A stretch of DNA of 64,000 bases. Source: JBCBGF01 sp039193455. Its GTDB lineage: Bacteria; Pseudomonadota; Alphaproteobacteria; Rhodobacterales; Rhodobacteraceae. Positions within the stretch are counted from its first letter, which is position 1, and every line of letters starts with the position of its first letter. Below, one piece after another: positions 1 through 7,481 of the stretch. The notes beneath the pieces were generated by a model. It had not been told where the DNA came from, did not search any database, and saw only the letters and a program-made list of their open reading frames with translations. The position numbers and the translations under genes are program-made. The stretch spans positions 1-64,000 of the forward strand of contig JBCCWO010000019.1 in assembly GCA_039193455.1 (NCBI GenBank). The letters run 5' to 3'.

Positions 1-2
1 CA

Positions 3-698
3 AAAGCGGGCGGCGGCCCCGCTGTGGGGGCGTTCGGATGCTCCGATGAGCTTGCAGCTTACCTCCCGACGCCTGTGGTCGTGAAGTCCGGTGACAAATA
101 TATGCTGGACGAAGATCGCCCCAAGTCTGCGGGCAAGATCCGCGAGTATTGGGGCAACGTCCCGCAGGTCGTCAAAGCCTACGCCTGGGCCCGCGCGATG
201 GGGGCCGAGGGCATTCAGCTTGCCTCCGATATCTCGGTCGTCGCCAACAACTATATGGACAAGCGCCTGGCCGAGATCGATGGGATCACCCGGTCGAACC
301 CGGGCGTGAGCCAGCACCGGATGGAGATGACGCGTTGGTCGCTGGGCCCGATTGCCGAAGAGTCCGGGGTGGGCACCGTCGATTTCGCCAACCGCATGGC
401 CGACTACGGAATCGATCCCTGGTGGATGAGCCACGAGCCCTGGATCGTCGCGGAACCGTTCACGCCCGAGGCGGGGGAGCTGTGGTCGAAAGAAGATATC
501 GACATCTGGATTGATGTGGTCGCCAAGATCTGTGACGAGGCGCGCGCCGATCCCGATATGGTCAAGTCCGCCCCGCACAACCAGGCGATTGCACAGGTGA
601 AAGGCAATGCGTTCGAGGATCCGTCCAAATGGGCGATGACCTGGCGTGCCTGGAAGAAGAAGTCACAGCAGTCCGACGCGGAACGCGGCGCTGCGTGA
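3..698 (+). CDS. gcvPB: Glycine dehydrogenase (decarboxylating) subunit 2-like, C-terminal part
   Basis: The gene is cut by the left window edge; the frame is open back to base 3, so the GTG at 24 is not the start. The visible 231 residues match the C-terminal part of the split glycine cleavage P-protein (GcvPB). They include the glycine-rich turn GGGPAVGAFG that follows the PLP-lysine segment, the block LDEDRPKSAGKIREYWGN, and the late motif SHEPWIVAEPFTPE with SAPHNQAIAQV. The PLP lysine itself lies outside the window. GcvPB normally pairs with GcvPA to decarboxylate glycine on PLP. No gcvPA, gcvT or gcvH is visible here, and the downstream neighbours are amine-oxidising genes, so a dedicated role on a related amino acid is possible. 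Family assignment is fairly sure; the substrate is not. Confidence 0.75.
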   Translation, partial: KAGGGPAVGAFGCSDELAAYLPTPVVVKSGDKYMLDEDRPKSAGKIREYWGNVPQVVKAYAWARAMGAEGIQLASDISVVANNYMDKRLAEIDGITRSNPGVSQHRMEMTRWSLGPIAEESGVGTVDFANRMADYGIDPWWMSHEPWIVAEPFTPEAGELWSKEDIDIWIDVVAKICDEARADPDMVKSAPHNQAIAQVKGNAFEDPSKWAMTWRAWKKKSQQSDAERGAA

Positions 699-713
699 GC
701 GATGACCGGGCGC

Positions 714-1874
714 CTAGCCGACGCTGTCATAGAGATGCGATACCCCTTCGAGGGGCATCGCAGGCGTTCGGTCGAGAACGAGTTCGGCCGCAACGCGCGC
801 GGTCATCGGACCCGCGCTGAACCCGACCCAGGGAAACAGCGCATGGATCAGGCCAGGGGTCTGCGGGTCTTCGCCCAGGATCGGTCGCCAGTCTTCGGTG
901 CCGTTCACCCAGGCCGTCCAGCTGCGCAACGCGCGCGTTTGCGCCATCACCGGGGCCACGCGTGCAGCTGTTGCGAGGTTGGCGGCAAAGCTCGCCGGGT
1001 CGGTAGCAAGGCTGCCGTCCGGACGCTCGCGCGCCGACCATCCGCCGCCGATCACACATCCGCCATTCGTCAGCTGCTTGAGGCTGAGCTTCCCGGCAGC
1101 AGAGTAGACGAGGTGCGGGATGATCGGGGCGACCGGCTCGGTGACTGTCACCTGCAACGGAAAACCGTCGATCGCCAGCGATGTGCCGACCATCGCGCCG
1201 ATCTTACCCGCGGCGGCCCCCGCAGCGTTAACAATGCGCCCGCACGCCAGGGGCCCACGATCCGTTGTGACCGTAAAGCCGTCTTGCGTCGCCGAAATCG
1301 CGCGAACGGTTGTTTTCGTCATCACGTCGCCGCCTGCCGCAGCAACGGCGCTCGCCAAGGCAGGCGTCACCCACAGCGGGTTGGCCTTGCCCTCAGCCGC
1401 ACAGAACCCGCCGCCAATCGCGTCTTGCGCCAGATAGGGGGCGATGTCGCGCAGTTGCGCGCGGTCGAGGATCTCGGTCTCAACGCCCGCCTCGGCCTCA
1501 ATCCCGGCCTTGGCCGTGATCCGCGCCATCTGGTCTTCGGTCTTGGCTACGATCAGACCCCCAGCGCGGGTGACGCCCAGGTCCTCTCCCATCTCGTCTT
1601 GCAGGGTCGACCACATCTCAAGCGAGGCCTTGAGAAACCGCAGGCAGGGGATGTAGCGGCGGGCCCATGCCTCGCCCAAAGACACGAACTCAGGGTATTG
1701 GATCTGCAAATGCAACGAGCCCGCGTTCGCGCCCGAGGCCTGCGACCCCAGATCCCCGGCCTCGACAATCACAACGCTCACCCCGGCAGCCAGAAGATGG
1801 CGCGCGGTCATCAATCCGACGATACCGCCTCCGATGATCACAACATCCGCCGTCTTGCGCGTCATGCCGCCCAT
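714..1874 (-). CDS. FAD-dependent amine/amino-acid oxidoreductase (DAO, HcnC/glycine oxidase-like)
   Basis: 386-residue flavoprotein of the D-amino-acid oxidase fold. The N-terminus has the dinucleotide motif DVVIIGGGIVGL, then a second FAD motif around SGANAGSLHLQ; the C-terminus has the FAD-closing segment near FPWVGFSAGPMTARV. Such proteins oxidise primary or secondary amines, for example glycine oxidase, HcnC and D-hydroxyproline dehydrogenase beta. It resembles the second DAO at 9128-10264, including the NAGSLH block, so the two look like paralogues in one island. It converges on the GcvPB-like gene (16 bp) and diverges from the DapA-like gene with only 38 bp between starts. The ATG at 1874 was kept; ATG 1865 is an alternative. 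The substrate is unknown. Confidence 0.8.
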   Translation of the reverse strand: MGGMTRKTADVVIIGGGIVGLMTARHLLAAGVSVVIVEAGDLGSQASGANAGSLHLQIQYPEFVSLGEAWARRYIPCLRFLKASLEMWSTLQDEMGEDLGVTRAGGLIVAKTEDQMARITAKAGIEAEAGVETEILDRAQLRDIAPYLAQDAIGGGFCAAEGKANPLWVTPALASAVAAAGGDVMTKTTVRAISATQDGFTVTTDRGPLACGRIVNAAGAAAGKIGAMVGTSLAIDGFPLQVTVTEPVAPIIPHLVYSAAGKLSLKQLTNGGCVIGGGWSARERPDGSLATDPASFAANLATAARVAPVMAQTRALRSWTAWVNGTEDWRPILGEDPQTPGLIHALFPWVGFSAGPMTARVAAELVLDRTPAMPLEGVSHLYDSVG

Positions 1875-1912
1875 CCCACATCTCTTGCCCGCACACGACG
1901 AAGGACCACACC

Positions 1913-2863
1913 ATGACCGCCCCGTTTTCCGGCAGCTATACTGTCACGATCACCCCGTTCACCGCAGGCGGTGCGACCATCGATTATGCCGCCTGGGCGC
2001 GGTTTCTGGATTGGCAGGTGGCCAGCGGCGTGCCGGGCATCATCATTCTGGGCACCACGGGGGAGTTTCTGACGCTGACCGATGACGAGCGGTCCGAGTT
2101 CGTGGAACAGACGGTCAAACTGGTCGCCGGGCGCATGAAAGTGCTTGTAGGCACGATGAACGCCTACACGCCGAACGCGGTGCGGTATTCGGTCGAGGCC
2201 GAGGCGCTGGGCGCGGACGGATTGATGATCATCCCGCCCTATTACTACACGCCGACCGAGGACGAGATCTTCGACTATTACAAGGCAATCTGCGAGGCAT
2301 GCGGCCTGCCGATCATGCTCTACAACAACCCGTTCACGTCGAACGTGGATATGCCCGCCAAGCTTGTGGGCAAGCTGACGAAAAGCTTTGAGCAGATCCG
2401 CTACATCAAGGAAGCCTCGCAACGCATTGAGCGGGTTCACGACATCATCGTTGAATCGGACGGTTTGATGAATGTCTGGGCCGGGCAGCGTGTGCTGGAA
2501 AGCTACAAGATGGGTGCCAAGGGATACGTGAACCCCTATGGCAACTACATCCCGCGCGCGTCGGTGAAGTTTGTGGAATGGGCCGAACAGGGGCGGTGGG
2601 AGGATGTTTGGGCGATCCAGAGCGTGATCGGCAAATTCGATGCCATCATCACCGAGGGTCATCCGCTCTATGGGCACCAATGCTACTCCAAGGCGCTGGC
2701 GGCGGCGGCGGGCTATCCGGTTGGCGATGTGCGCGCCCCGATCACGACCTTTGAAAGCCTGGGGGACGAGGGCCGGTCCCGCGTGGCAAAGATGGTGCCG
2801 CTGATGGAAGAACTCGAACGGATCGTGGACAGTATCGACGCGCGGCCCGCCGCCGCCGAGTAG
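1913..2863 (+). CDS. Dihydrodipicolinate synthase/N-acetylneuraminate lyase family protein
   Basis: 316-residue class I aldolase/dehydratase of the DapA superfamily. The 2-oxoacid-binding motif GTTGEF is at 47-52, the proton-relay Tyr at 137 (LYNNP) and the Schiff-base Lys at about 166 (RYIKEAS), so the catalytic set is complete. The superfamily covers lysine synthesis, sialic acid cleavage, KDG aldolases and the hydroxyproline-pathway deaminase, which cannot be told apart by eye. Location beside a DAO-type oxidase and outside any lysine operon argues for catabolism. GAAGGA stands about 7 bases before the ATG. The SDR gene converges on it with a 2-bp gap. A second family member is at 15558-16478. 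Confidence 0.85.
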   Translation: MTAPFSGSYTVTITPFTAGGATIDYAAWARFLDWQVASGVPGIIILGTTGEFLTLTDDERSEFVEQTVKLVAGRMKVLVGTMNAYTPNAVRYSVEAEALGADGLMIIPPYYYTPTEDEIFDYYKAICEACGLPIMLYNNPFTSNVDMPAKLVGKLTKSFEQIRYIKEASQRIERVHDIIVESDGLMNVWAGQRVLESYKMGAKGYVNPYGNYIPRASVKFVEWAEQGRWEDVWAIQSVIGKFDAIITEGHPLYGHQCYSKALAAAAGYPVGDVRAPITTFESLGDEGRSRVAKMVPLMEELERIVDSIDARPAAAE

Positions 2864-2865
2864 GC

Positions 2866-3639
2866 TCATCGAATATACGCCGCGCCGTTGATGTCGATGG
2901 TGGTGCCGGTGAGATGTCGCGCGCGGCCTTCGGCCAGGAACGCGCAGAGCGCACCAATGTCCGCAGGGGGCACCCATTCGCCCATCGGCAAGCCCGCCGT
3001 AACCACCTCTTCTCCGCCGATAGCTTCGGAACTGTCGACGGACATCTGTGTCCTGACAACGCCGGGTGCGATGACATAGGCAAGAATGCCCTTGTCGGCA
3101 TAGTTGCGCGCCACGGTCTTGGTCGCCGCCGTGATCGCCGCTTTTGAAGCGGCGTAGGCGATGGCGCGGGGGTTGGATGTTCCGCGCGTGGCGGCCCAAC
3201 TCCCAATGCCAATGATCGCGCCGGGGGTTTGCGCGTCCAGCCAGTCACGCACGGCATGCCGCAGCAGACGGGCCGGGGCGTGGACGTTAACCGTCATCGT
3301 TTCCGCCCAAACGCTGTCCCACTCCTCAATTGCATCCGGAATGCCCCCGGTTTGGCGCATGATGCCGGCGTTGTTGACGAGGACATCGATCTTGCCGCCC
3401 GAGGCATCCCGGCACGCGGCCCAGAAGGCGTCGACCCCGGCCATATCGTGGAAATCGGCCTGAATAAGCGTGGCTTGGCCCTCCTTGGCCTTGGCAACGG
3501 CGGCCTCGGCCCCGGCACGGTCGCCCCCGTAATGGCCAATCACCTTGGCACCGGCAGCGATCATCGCGGTCGCGACAGCCGCGCCGATCCCCTTGGACGC
3601 CCCGGTGACGACGACAGTCTTTCCGGTCAGTGATGCCAT
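2866..3639 (-). CDS. SDR family NAD(P)-dependent oxidoreductase
   Basis: 257-residue classical short-chain dehydrogenase. The cofactor motif TGASKGIG is at 13-20, NNAG follows the fourth strand, the catalytic Ser is in GIGSWAA and the Tyr/Lys pair is in YAASK, so all canonical residues are present. It probably oxidises or reduces a small hydroxy/keto acid in the cytosol. It lies 3 bp downstream of the Old Yellow Enzyme on the same strand, so the two are almost certainly co-transcribed from the IclR-type operator region at 4778-4811. Its substrate cannot be read from the sequence. Confidence 0.85.
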   Translation of the reverse strand: MASLTGKTVVVTGASKGIGAAVATAMIAAGAKVIGHYGGDRAGAEAAVAKAKEGQATLIQADFHDMAGVDAFWAACRDASGGKIDVLVNNAGIMRQTGGIPDAIEEWDSVWAETMTVNVHAPARLLRHAVRDWLDAQTPGAIIGIGSWAATRGTSNPRAIAYAASKAAITAATKTVARNYADKGILAYVIAPGVVRTQMSVDSSEAIGGEEVVTAGLPMGEWVPPADIGALCAFLAEGRARHLTGTTIDINGAAYIR

Positions 3640-3642
3640 GCG

Positions 3643-4743
3643 CTACTTCCTCGACACAAAGGGTGTCGCCCTCAGCGCGGGATTGCAACGGGCATAGGGC
3701 GCGGGCAGGGCGATCTCTTCGCCCATCGCCGTGGCTGCCTTCCACGTCCAGCGCGGATCCCACAGCATCCCGCGGGCGAGCGCGACCATATCGGCCTGAC
3801 CGGAGAGCAGGATCGTCTCGGCCTGAACCGGATCGGTGATCTGGCCGACGGCCATCGTGGGTATACCGGCCTCGCGCCGGATACGTTCCGAAAAGCCAAC
3901 CTGGTAGCCGGGCCCGACGGTGATCTTCTGCCGCTGATCCAACCCGCCGCTGGTGACATCGACCATATCGCATCCAAGGTCCTTCAGCGCCTGACAGAAG
4001 ACCACCGATTGATCCACGTCCCACGCGCCCTCGATCCAGTCGGTGGCCGAAAGCCGCACCATGACCGGCTTGTCCGCCGGGAAGGCCGCGCGCACCGTCT
4101 CGAAGATTTCGAGCGGGAACCGCATCCGGTTTTCGGACGATCCGCCATAGGCATCCGTGCGCTGATTGGTGATCGGCGACAGGAACTGATGCAACAAATA
4201 CCCGTGCGCCACATGCAACTGGACCACGTCGAACCCCGCCCGGTCCGCCCGCTTTGCCGCGTCGGCAAAGGCGGTCTTGACCCTGTCCATCGCCGCTGCG
4301 TCCATCGCGCGCGGCGCGGGCGAGCCCGGCAGGTAGGGCACCGCTGAGGCGCATTCCGTTTCCCACGCGTCCGGGCCCTCGATCAGGCCGCCGCCCTCCC
4401 ACGGGGCAACCGTGCTGCCCTTCCGGCCAGAGTGGCCAAGCTGGATGCCGACGACCGAGTGTCCGACCGACTTCATGAAGGTGACGATGCGGGCAAACCC
4501 GGCCTCGGTGGCATCATCGTAAAGCCCGGTGCAGCCCGGTGTGATCCGGCCTTCGGGCTCGACCCCCGTCGCCTCGACAAAGATCAGGCCGGGCCCGGAT
4601 TGGGCAAACTGGCCCAGATGCACCAGATGCCAGTCGGACGGCACACCATCGGTGGCGGAGTACTGGCACATCGGGGCGACGGTGATGCGGTTGGGCACCT
4701 GCACGCCACGCAGGTCGATGGGTGAGAACAGAGTGCTCGGCAT
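3643..4743 (-). CDS. NADH:flavin oxidoreductase, Old Yellow Enzyme (YqjM-like)
   Basis: 366-residue FMN TIM barrel. It starts with the family block NRITVAPMCQYSA, followed by QLGHSGRKGS and the catalytic/FMN segment HVAHGYLLHQFLSP with NQRTDAYGGSSENR. These are typical of thermophilic-like OYEs such as YqjM, which reduce alpha,beta-unsaturated carbonyls with NAD(P)H. First gene of a two-gene operon with the SDR. Its start is about 35 bp from the first of two tandem palindromes (4778-4811), supporting control by the local IclR regulator. A second OYE at 32042 is also next to such a site, so ene reduction may be used twice in this catabolic programme. Confidence 0.88.
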   Translation of the reverse strand: MPSTLFSPIDLRGVQVPNRITVAPMCQYSATDGVPSDWHLVHLGQFAQSGPGLIFVEATGVEPEGRITPGCTGLYDDATEAGFARIVTFMKSVGHSVVGIQLGHSGRKGSTVAPWEGGGLIEGPDAWETECASAVPYLPGSPAPRAMDAAAMDRVKTAFADAAKRADRAGFDVVQLHVAHGYLLHQFLSPITNQRTDAYGGSSENRMRFPLEIFETVRAAFPADKPVMVRLSATDWIEGAWDVDQSVVFCQALKDLGCDMVDVTSGGLDQRQKITVGPGYQVGFSERIRREAGIPTMAVGQITDPVQAETILLSGQADMVALARGMLWDPRWTWKAATAMGEEIALPAPYARCNPALRATPFVSRK

Positions 4744-4761
4744 GTGCCCCTCACATTACGA

Positions 4762-4811
4762 TTGAACCGCGCATTTCGTGCGGTATAGTAACTTTTGTGC
4801 GTAATTTGAAC
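4762..4811. promoter_or_regulatory. Promoter with tandem IclR-type operators (site A)
   Basis: Two 15-bp imperfect palindromes, GTGCGGTATAGTAAC (4778-4792) and GTGCGTAATTTGAAC (4797-4811), start 19 bp apart. A plausible sigma-70 promoter for the plus-strand gene, TTGAAC (4762-4767) and TATAGT (4784-4789) with a 16-bp spacer, overlaps the first palindrome. The region separates the divergent OYE/SDR operon and the TIM-barrel gene, so both can be governed from here. The same pair recurs at four other promoters. Binding by the IclR protein is inference. Confidence 0.7.
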
Positions 4812-4849
4812 ATGTCACTGGGCAGGTGACAAGCCGAAAGGATCCCGGA

Positions 4850-5689
4850 ATGAGCCAATTGCACGTCGCCGCAAGCACCTTCCCATTTCTCTACTCTCAC
4901 GATGGGCTTGGCGCTCTGAAGCATCTGCGCTCTCTGGGCTATGACACCTTCGAGATGATGATCTTTCCACCGCATTGCTGGCCCCGCGAACTGTCGGTCG
5001 CGCAACGCAAGGAATACAAGAGCTGGCTGAATGGTGAAGGGGGCAGGATCACCTCATTTTGCTATCCGCTGCTCGACAACAACCCCAACGGCGTCGATCG
5101 CCTGATGCGGGCCTACACGCTGGACCGCTACCGCGAGGCGATCGATCTCGCCGCGGAATGGGAATGCCCCTACGTGGTGGCGATCCCCGGCCCGGTGAAC
5201 AGCCTGATCAACCCGCCACATGACTGGATGCTGAACTGGTTTGTCGAGGGGATGAAGCAGCTGGTGGACTACGCCAAGGGCACCGGCGTGCAACTGCTTA
5301 TTGAGAATGTCCCCTTCACCTATCTGCCCACCGCCAAGGACATGAAGGACACCATCGATCTGATCGGCCCGGAAGTTGGTGTGAACTTCGATGTCTGCAA
5401 CAGCGCGTTCATCAAAGAGGATCCGGCCGAAGCGATCCGGATGCTGGGCGGGCTGGTCAAAAACATCCACATCTCGGATTCAGGGTATGAGGAATTCCTG
5501 CATGCCCGGCTAGGCACCGGGGTCGTTGAGCCCGGCCCGGCAGCGGTGGCGTTGAATGACATCGGATATACCGGCGAAACGGTACTTGAGATTATTGCGG
5601 ACGCGCTTCAACCCGGGGCCGACCCGGATGGGGATATCAAGGCAAGCCACGACATCCTCGCGCAAAACGGCTGGGCGCCGCTGGGCTAA
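4850..5689 (+). CDS. Sugar phosphate isomerase/epimerase-type TIM barrel (AP endonuclease 2 family)
   Basis: 279-residue xylose-isomerase-like TIM barrel. Metal ligands characteristic of the family are visible in order: Glu in LLIENVPFT, Asp in VNFDVCNS, His in KNIHISDSG and Glu in VLEIIAD. Members isomerise or epimerise keto sugars and sugar acids (IolI, IolE, Hyi-like). The ATG at 4850 was chosen over an upstream in-frame GTG (4826) because AAGGA stands about 8 bases before it. Single gene directly downstream of the tandem operators; its stop overlaps by 2 bp the stop of the convergent SDR gene. Exact substrate unknown. Confidence 0.8.
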   Translation: MSQLHVAASTFPFLYSHDGLGALKHLRSLGYDTFEMMIFPPHCWPRELSVAQRKEYKSWLNGEGGRITSFCYPLLDNNPNGVDRLMRAYTLDRYREAIDLAAEWECPYVVAIPGPVNSLINPPHDWMLNWFVEGMKQLVDYAKGTGVQLLIENVPFTYLPTAKDMKDTIDLIGPEVGVNFDVCNSAFIKEDPAEAIRMLGGLVKNIHISDSGYEEFLHARLGTGVVEPGPAAVALNDIGYTGETVLEIIADALQPGADPDGDIKASHDILAQNGWAPLG

Positions 5690-6444
5690 CTCAGGCCTGC
5701 CTCAACCGGGACAACTTGCCCCGTGATCGCCGCGGCGGCGTCTGAGGCGAGGAAATGCGCGGTGTTGGCCACGTCTTCCGCCGTGGCCATGCGGCCAAGC
5801 GCTGTTTCCGATGACATGTCCACGACCGCCTGGTCAGGGGTTGGGCCGCCCCCCGCATGCCGTGTCGCCAGACGAGACATCAGGGCGTCCGTTGCGATGG
5901 GCCCCGGCGCGAGGGCATTCACGCGAATGCCCTTCGGCCCCAGATCAAGCGCGGCGGCCCGCAGGATACCGATCACCGCGTGTTTGGAGGCCGTGTAGAG
6001 AACCTGCTTGGGGTGCGCGCGGAAGCCGTTGATCGAGGCCATCAAGATCGCCGCGGCATGATCGGACTTGGACAGGTTCGGCACGAAGGCCCCCAGCGTC
6101 GCGACAACAGCCCAGGAGTTCAGCGTCATGACCTGCAACCACTCTGCGCGGTCCAGTTCCGCAACGCCCCGCCAGGGTGGAACTAGCCCGGCGTTCGCAA
6201 CGACGATATCCACGGTGCCAAGCGTGTCAGACGCCTCCTTTAGCCGGGCTTCGGCATCCTCCGCTATCAGGTCCATCGGGTGCCGAGCCCAGTCGCTGGG
6301 GCAGTCCTCCAGCGCACCTGGCAGATCGATGGCCACGATCTCCGCGCCCGAGCGGGCCAGTCGCGCGCCGATGGCGCGACCCAGCCCGCGCGCCGCGCCG
6401 GTGATGACTGCGCGCCTGCCTTCAAGATCTTGGGAAACAGACAT
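5686..6444 (-). CDS. SDR family oxidoreductase
   Basis: 252-residue classical SDR if started at ATG 6444. The open frame runs further upstream but would then cross the operator pair at 6479-6512, so a downstream start is needed. ATG 6456 is an alternative, with AGGAG only one base away, whereas it is 13 bases from 6444. Motifs: TGAARGLG, NAG in VVANAGLVPP, Ser in ILMASINGF and the pair YTASK, followed by the C-terminal PVEAG. Probably an alcohol/ketone oxidoreductase in the same pathway as the divergent dehydrogenase/flavoprotein operon. The operator region between them would control both directions. Confidence 0.82.
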   Translation of the reverse strand: MSVSQDLEGRRAVITGAARGLGRAIGARLARSGAEIVAIDLPGALEDCPSDWARHPMDLIAEDAEARLKEASDTLGTVDIVVANAGLVPPWRGVAELDRAEWLQVMTLNSWAVVATLGAFVPNLSKSDHAAAILMASINGFRAHPKQVLYTASKHAVIGILRAAALDLGPKGIRVNALAPGPIATDALMSRLATRHAGGGPTPDQAVVDMSSETALGRMATAEDVANTAHFLASDAAAAITGQVVPVEAGLS

Positions 6445-6478
6445 ATTGCGTGGCATGCTCCTGATACGGTAAGTCGTA

Positions 6479-6512
6479 GCGACTTTAGCGTACTTTTGTG
6501 CGCTATGCGAAC
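6479..6512. promoter_or_regulatory. Tandem IclR-type operators (site B)
   Basis: The downstream copy GTGCGCTATGCGAAC (6498-6512) is the best palindrome in the window: GTGCGC and GCGAAC halves around TAT. The upstream copy GCGACTTTAGCGTAC (6479-6493) is weaker and keeps mainly its right half. Starts are 19 bp apart, as at the other four sites. The pair lies between the divergent SDR gene (5686-6444) and the dehydrogenase operon starting at 6534. An in-frame GTG inside the operator (6498) could be mistaken for a start. Confidence 0.72.
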
Positions 6513-6533
6513 CACATTCTTGAAGGGCACCGG

Positions 6534-7481
6534 GTGCACGCAAAAGAGCCAAAAACCATCACGATTCTCGGCGCGGGATCGATTGGGATTTCGTTTGCCG
6601 CGGTCTTTCTGGATGCCGGTGCGACGGTAACACTTGTTGAACCCGATGCAGAGCGCCGCGCAGGCGTTGCCGCCGGGATCACCAAACAGACGGAAGCCAT
6701 TCAAGCCGCCGGGCTCAAGACCGGATCGGACGGCACCTTGCTTGTGGTTGCACGATTTTCCGAAGCGCCGGCAACCGTCGACATGGTGCTTGAGTGCGGG
6801 CCGGAAGAATTGGACACCAAGCGTCGGATTTTCGATGGGCTCCTGAACGAGACGGACGAAGCCACAATTCTCGCCACCGCATCCTCGGCCATTCCAATGT
6901 CGCGTATCGTCCCCGACCGGGATGCGCAGACACGGTGCCTTGTGGCGCACCCCATCAATCCGCCTGCGGTCCTGCGCCTGATCGAGCTGGTTCCAGCGCC
7001 GGGCACATCCTCAAGCGCGGCTGAGACGGCGGCGGCTGTTTTTGCGGATACCGGGTTCACACCCGTCACGCTTGGTGCTGAGGTCGAGGGGTTTGCCCTC
7101 AACCGATTGCAGGGTGCCGTGCTGCGTGAAGCGTATCGGCTGGTGGATGAAGGCGTGCTCGGGGCGAATGAAATCGACGCCGTGATGCGGCTGGGGCTTG
7201 GGCCGCGCTGGGCGCTGTCGGGGCCGTTTGAGACGGTGGAATTGAACACCCCCGGTGGGATCACCGCCCATGCCGAGCGCATGGGTCCGGCTTACAAACG
7301 GATGGGCGAGGCGCGGGGCGAAACGGTGGACTGGTCACCGGAGCTGATCGGCAAAGTGGCCGCCGACCGTCGACAGGTCCTTCCGCAAGACCAGATACCA
7401 CTACGCGCCGCATGGCGCGTCGGCGCGGTGGCCCAATTGGTGGCGGCGCGGGATCGCATAGCCAGGGACGCGGATGACTGA
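6534..7481 (+). CDS. 3-hydroxyacyl-CoA dehydrogenase-family protein (L-gulonate 3-dehydrogenase/lambda-crystallin-like)
   Basis: 315-residue NAD-dependent dehydrogenase. The Rossmann motif ILGAGSIG lies near the N-terminus, the catalytic His segment is VAHPINPPAVLRLIELVP, and the C-terminal helical domain has GFALNRLQGAVLREAYRL and a GLGPRWALSGPFETVELN block. The HPINPP and GP.E...LN pattern is closer to lambda-crystallin/L-gulonate 3-dehydrogenase and carnitine dehydrogenase than to fatty-acid FadB, pointing to a free 3-hydroxy acid as substrate. GTG 6534 is preceded by GAAGGG at 7-base spacing; the GTG at 6498 lies within the operator. It overlaps the next gene by 8 bp, so it is translationally coupled to the flavoprotein. 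Confidence 0.8.
   Translation: MHAKEPKTITILGAGSIGISFAAVFLDAGATVTLVEPDAERRAGVAAGITKQTEAIQAAGLKTGSDGTLLVVARFSEAPATVDMVLECGPEELDTKRRIFDGLLNETDEATILATASSAIPMSRIVPDRDAQTRCLVAHPINPPAVLRLIELVPAPGTSSSAAETAAAVFADTGFTPVTLGAEVEGFALNRLQGAVLREAYRLVDEGVLGANEIDAVMRLGLGPRWALSGPFETVELNTPGGITAHAERMGPAYKRMGEARGETVDWSPELIGKVAADRRQVLPQDQIPLRAAWRVGAVAQLVAARDRIARDADD

Noticed and set aside
6498..6533. GTG at 6498 as start of the hydroxyacid dehydrogenase
   Set aside because: The codon is the first base triplet of the best operator palindrome and has no ribosome site; GTG 6534 has GAAGGG at the right distance and fits the family N-terminus.
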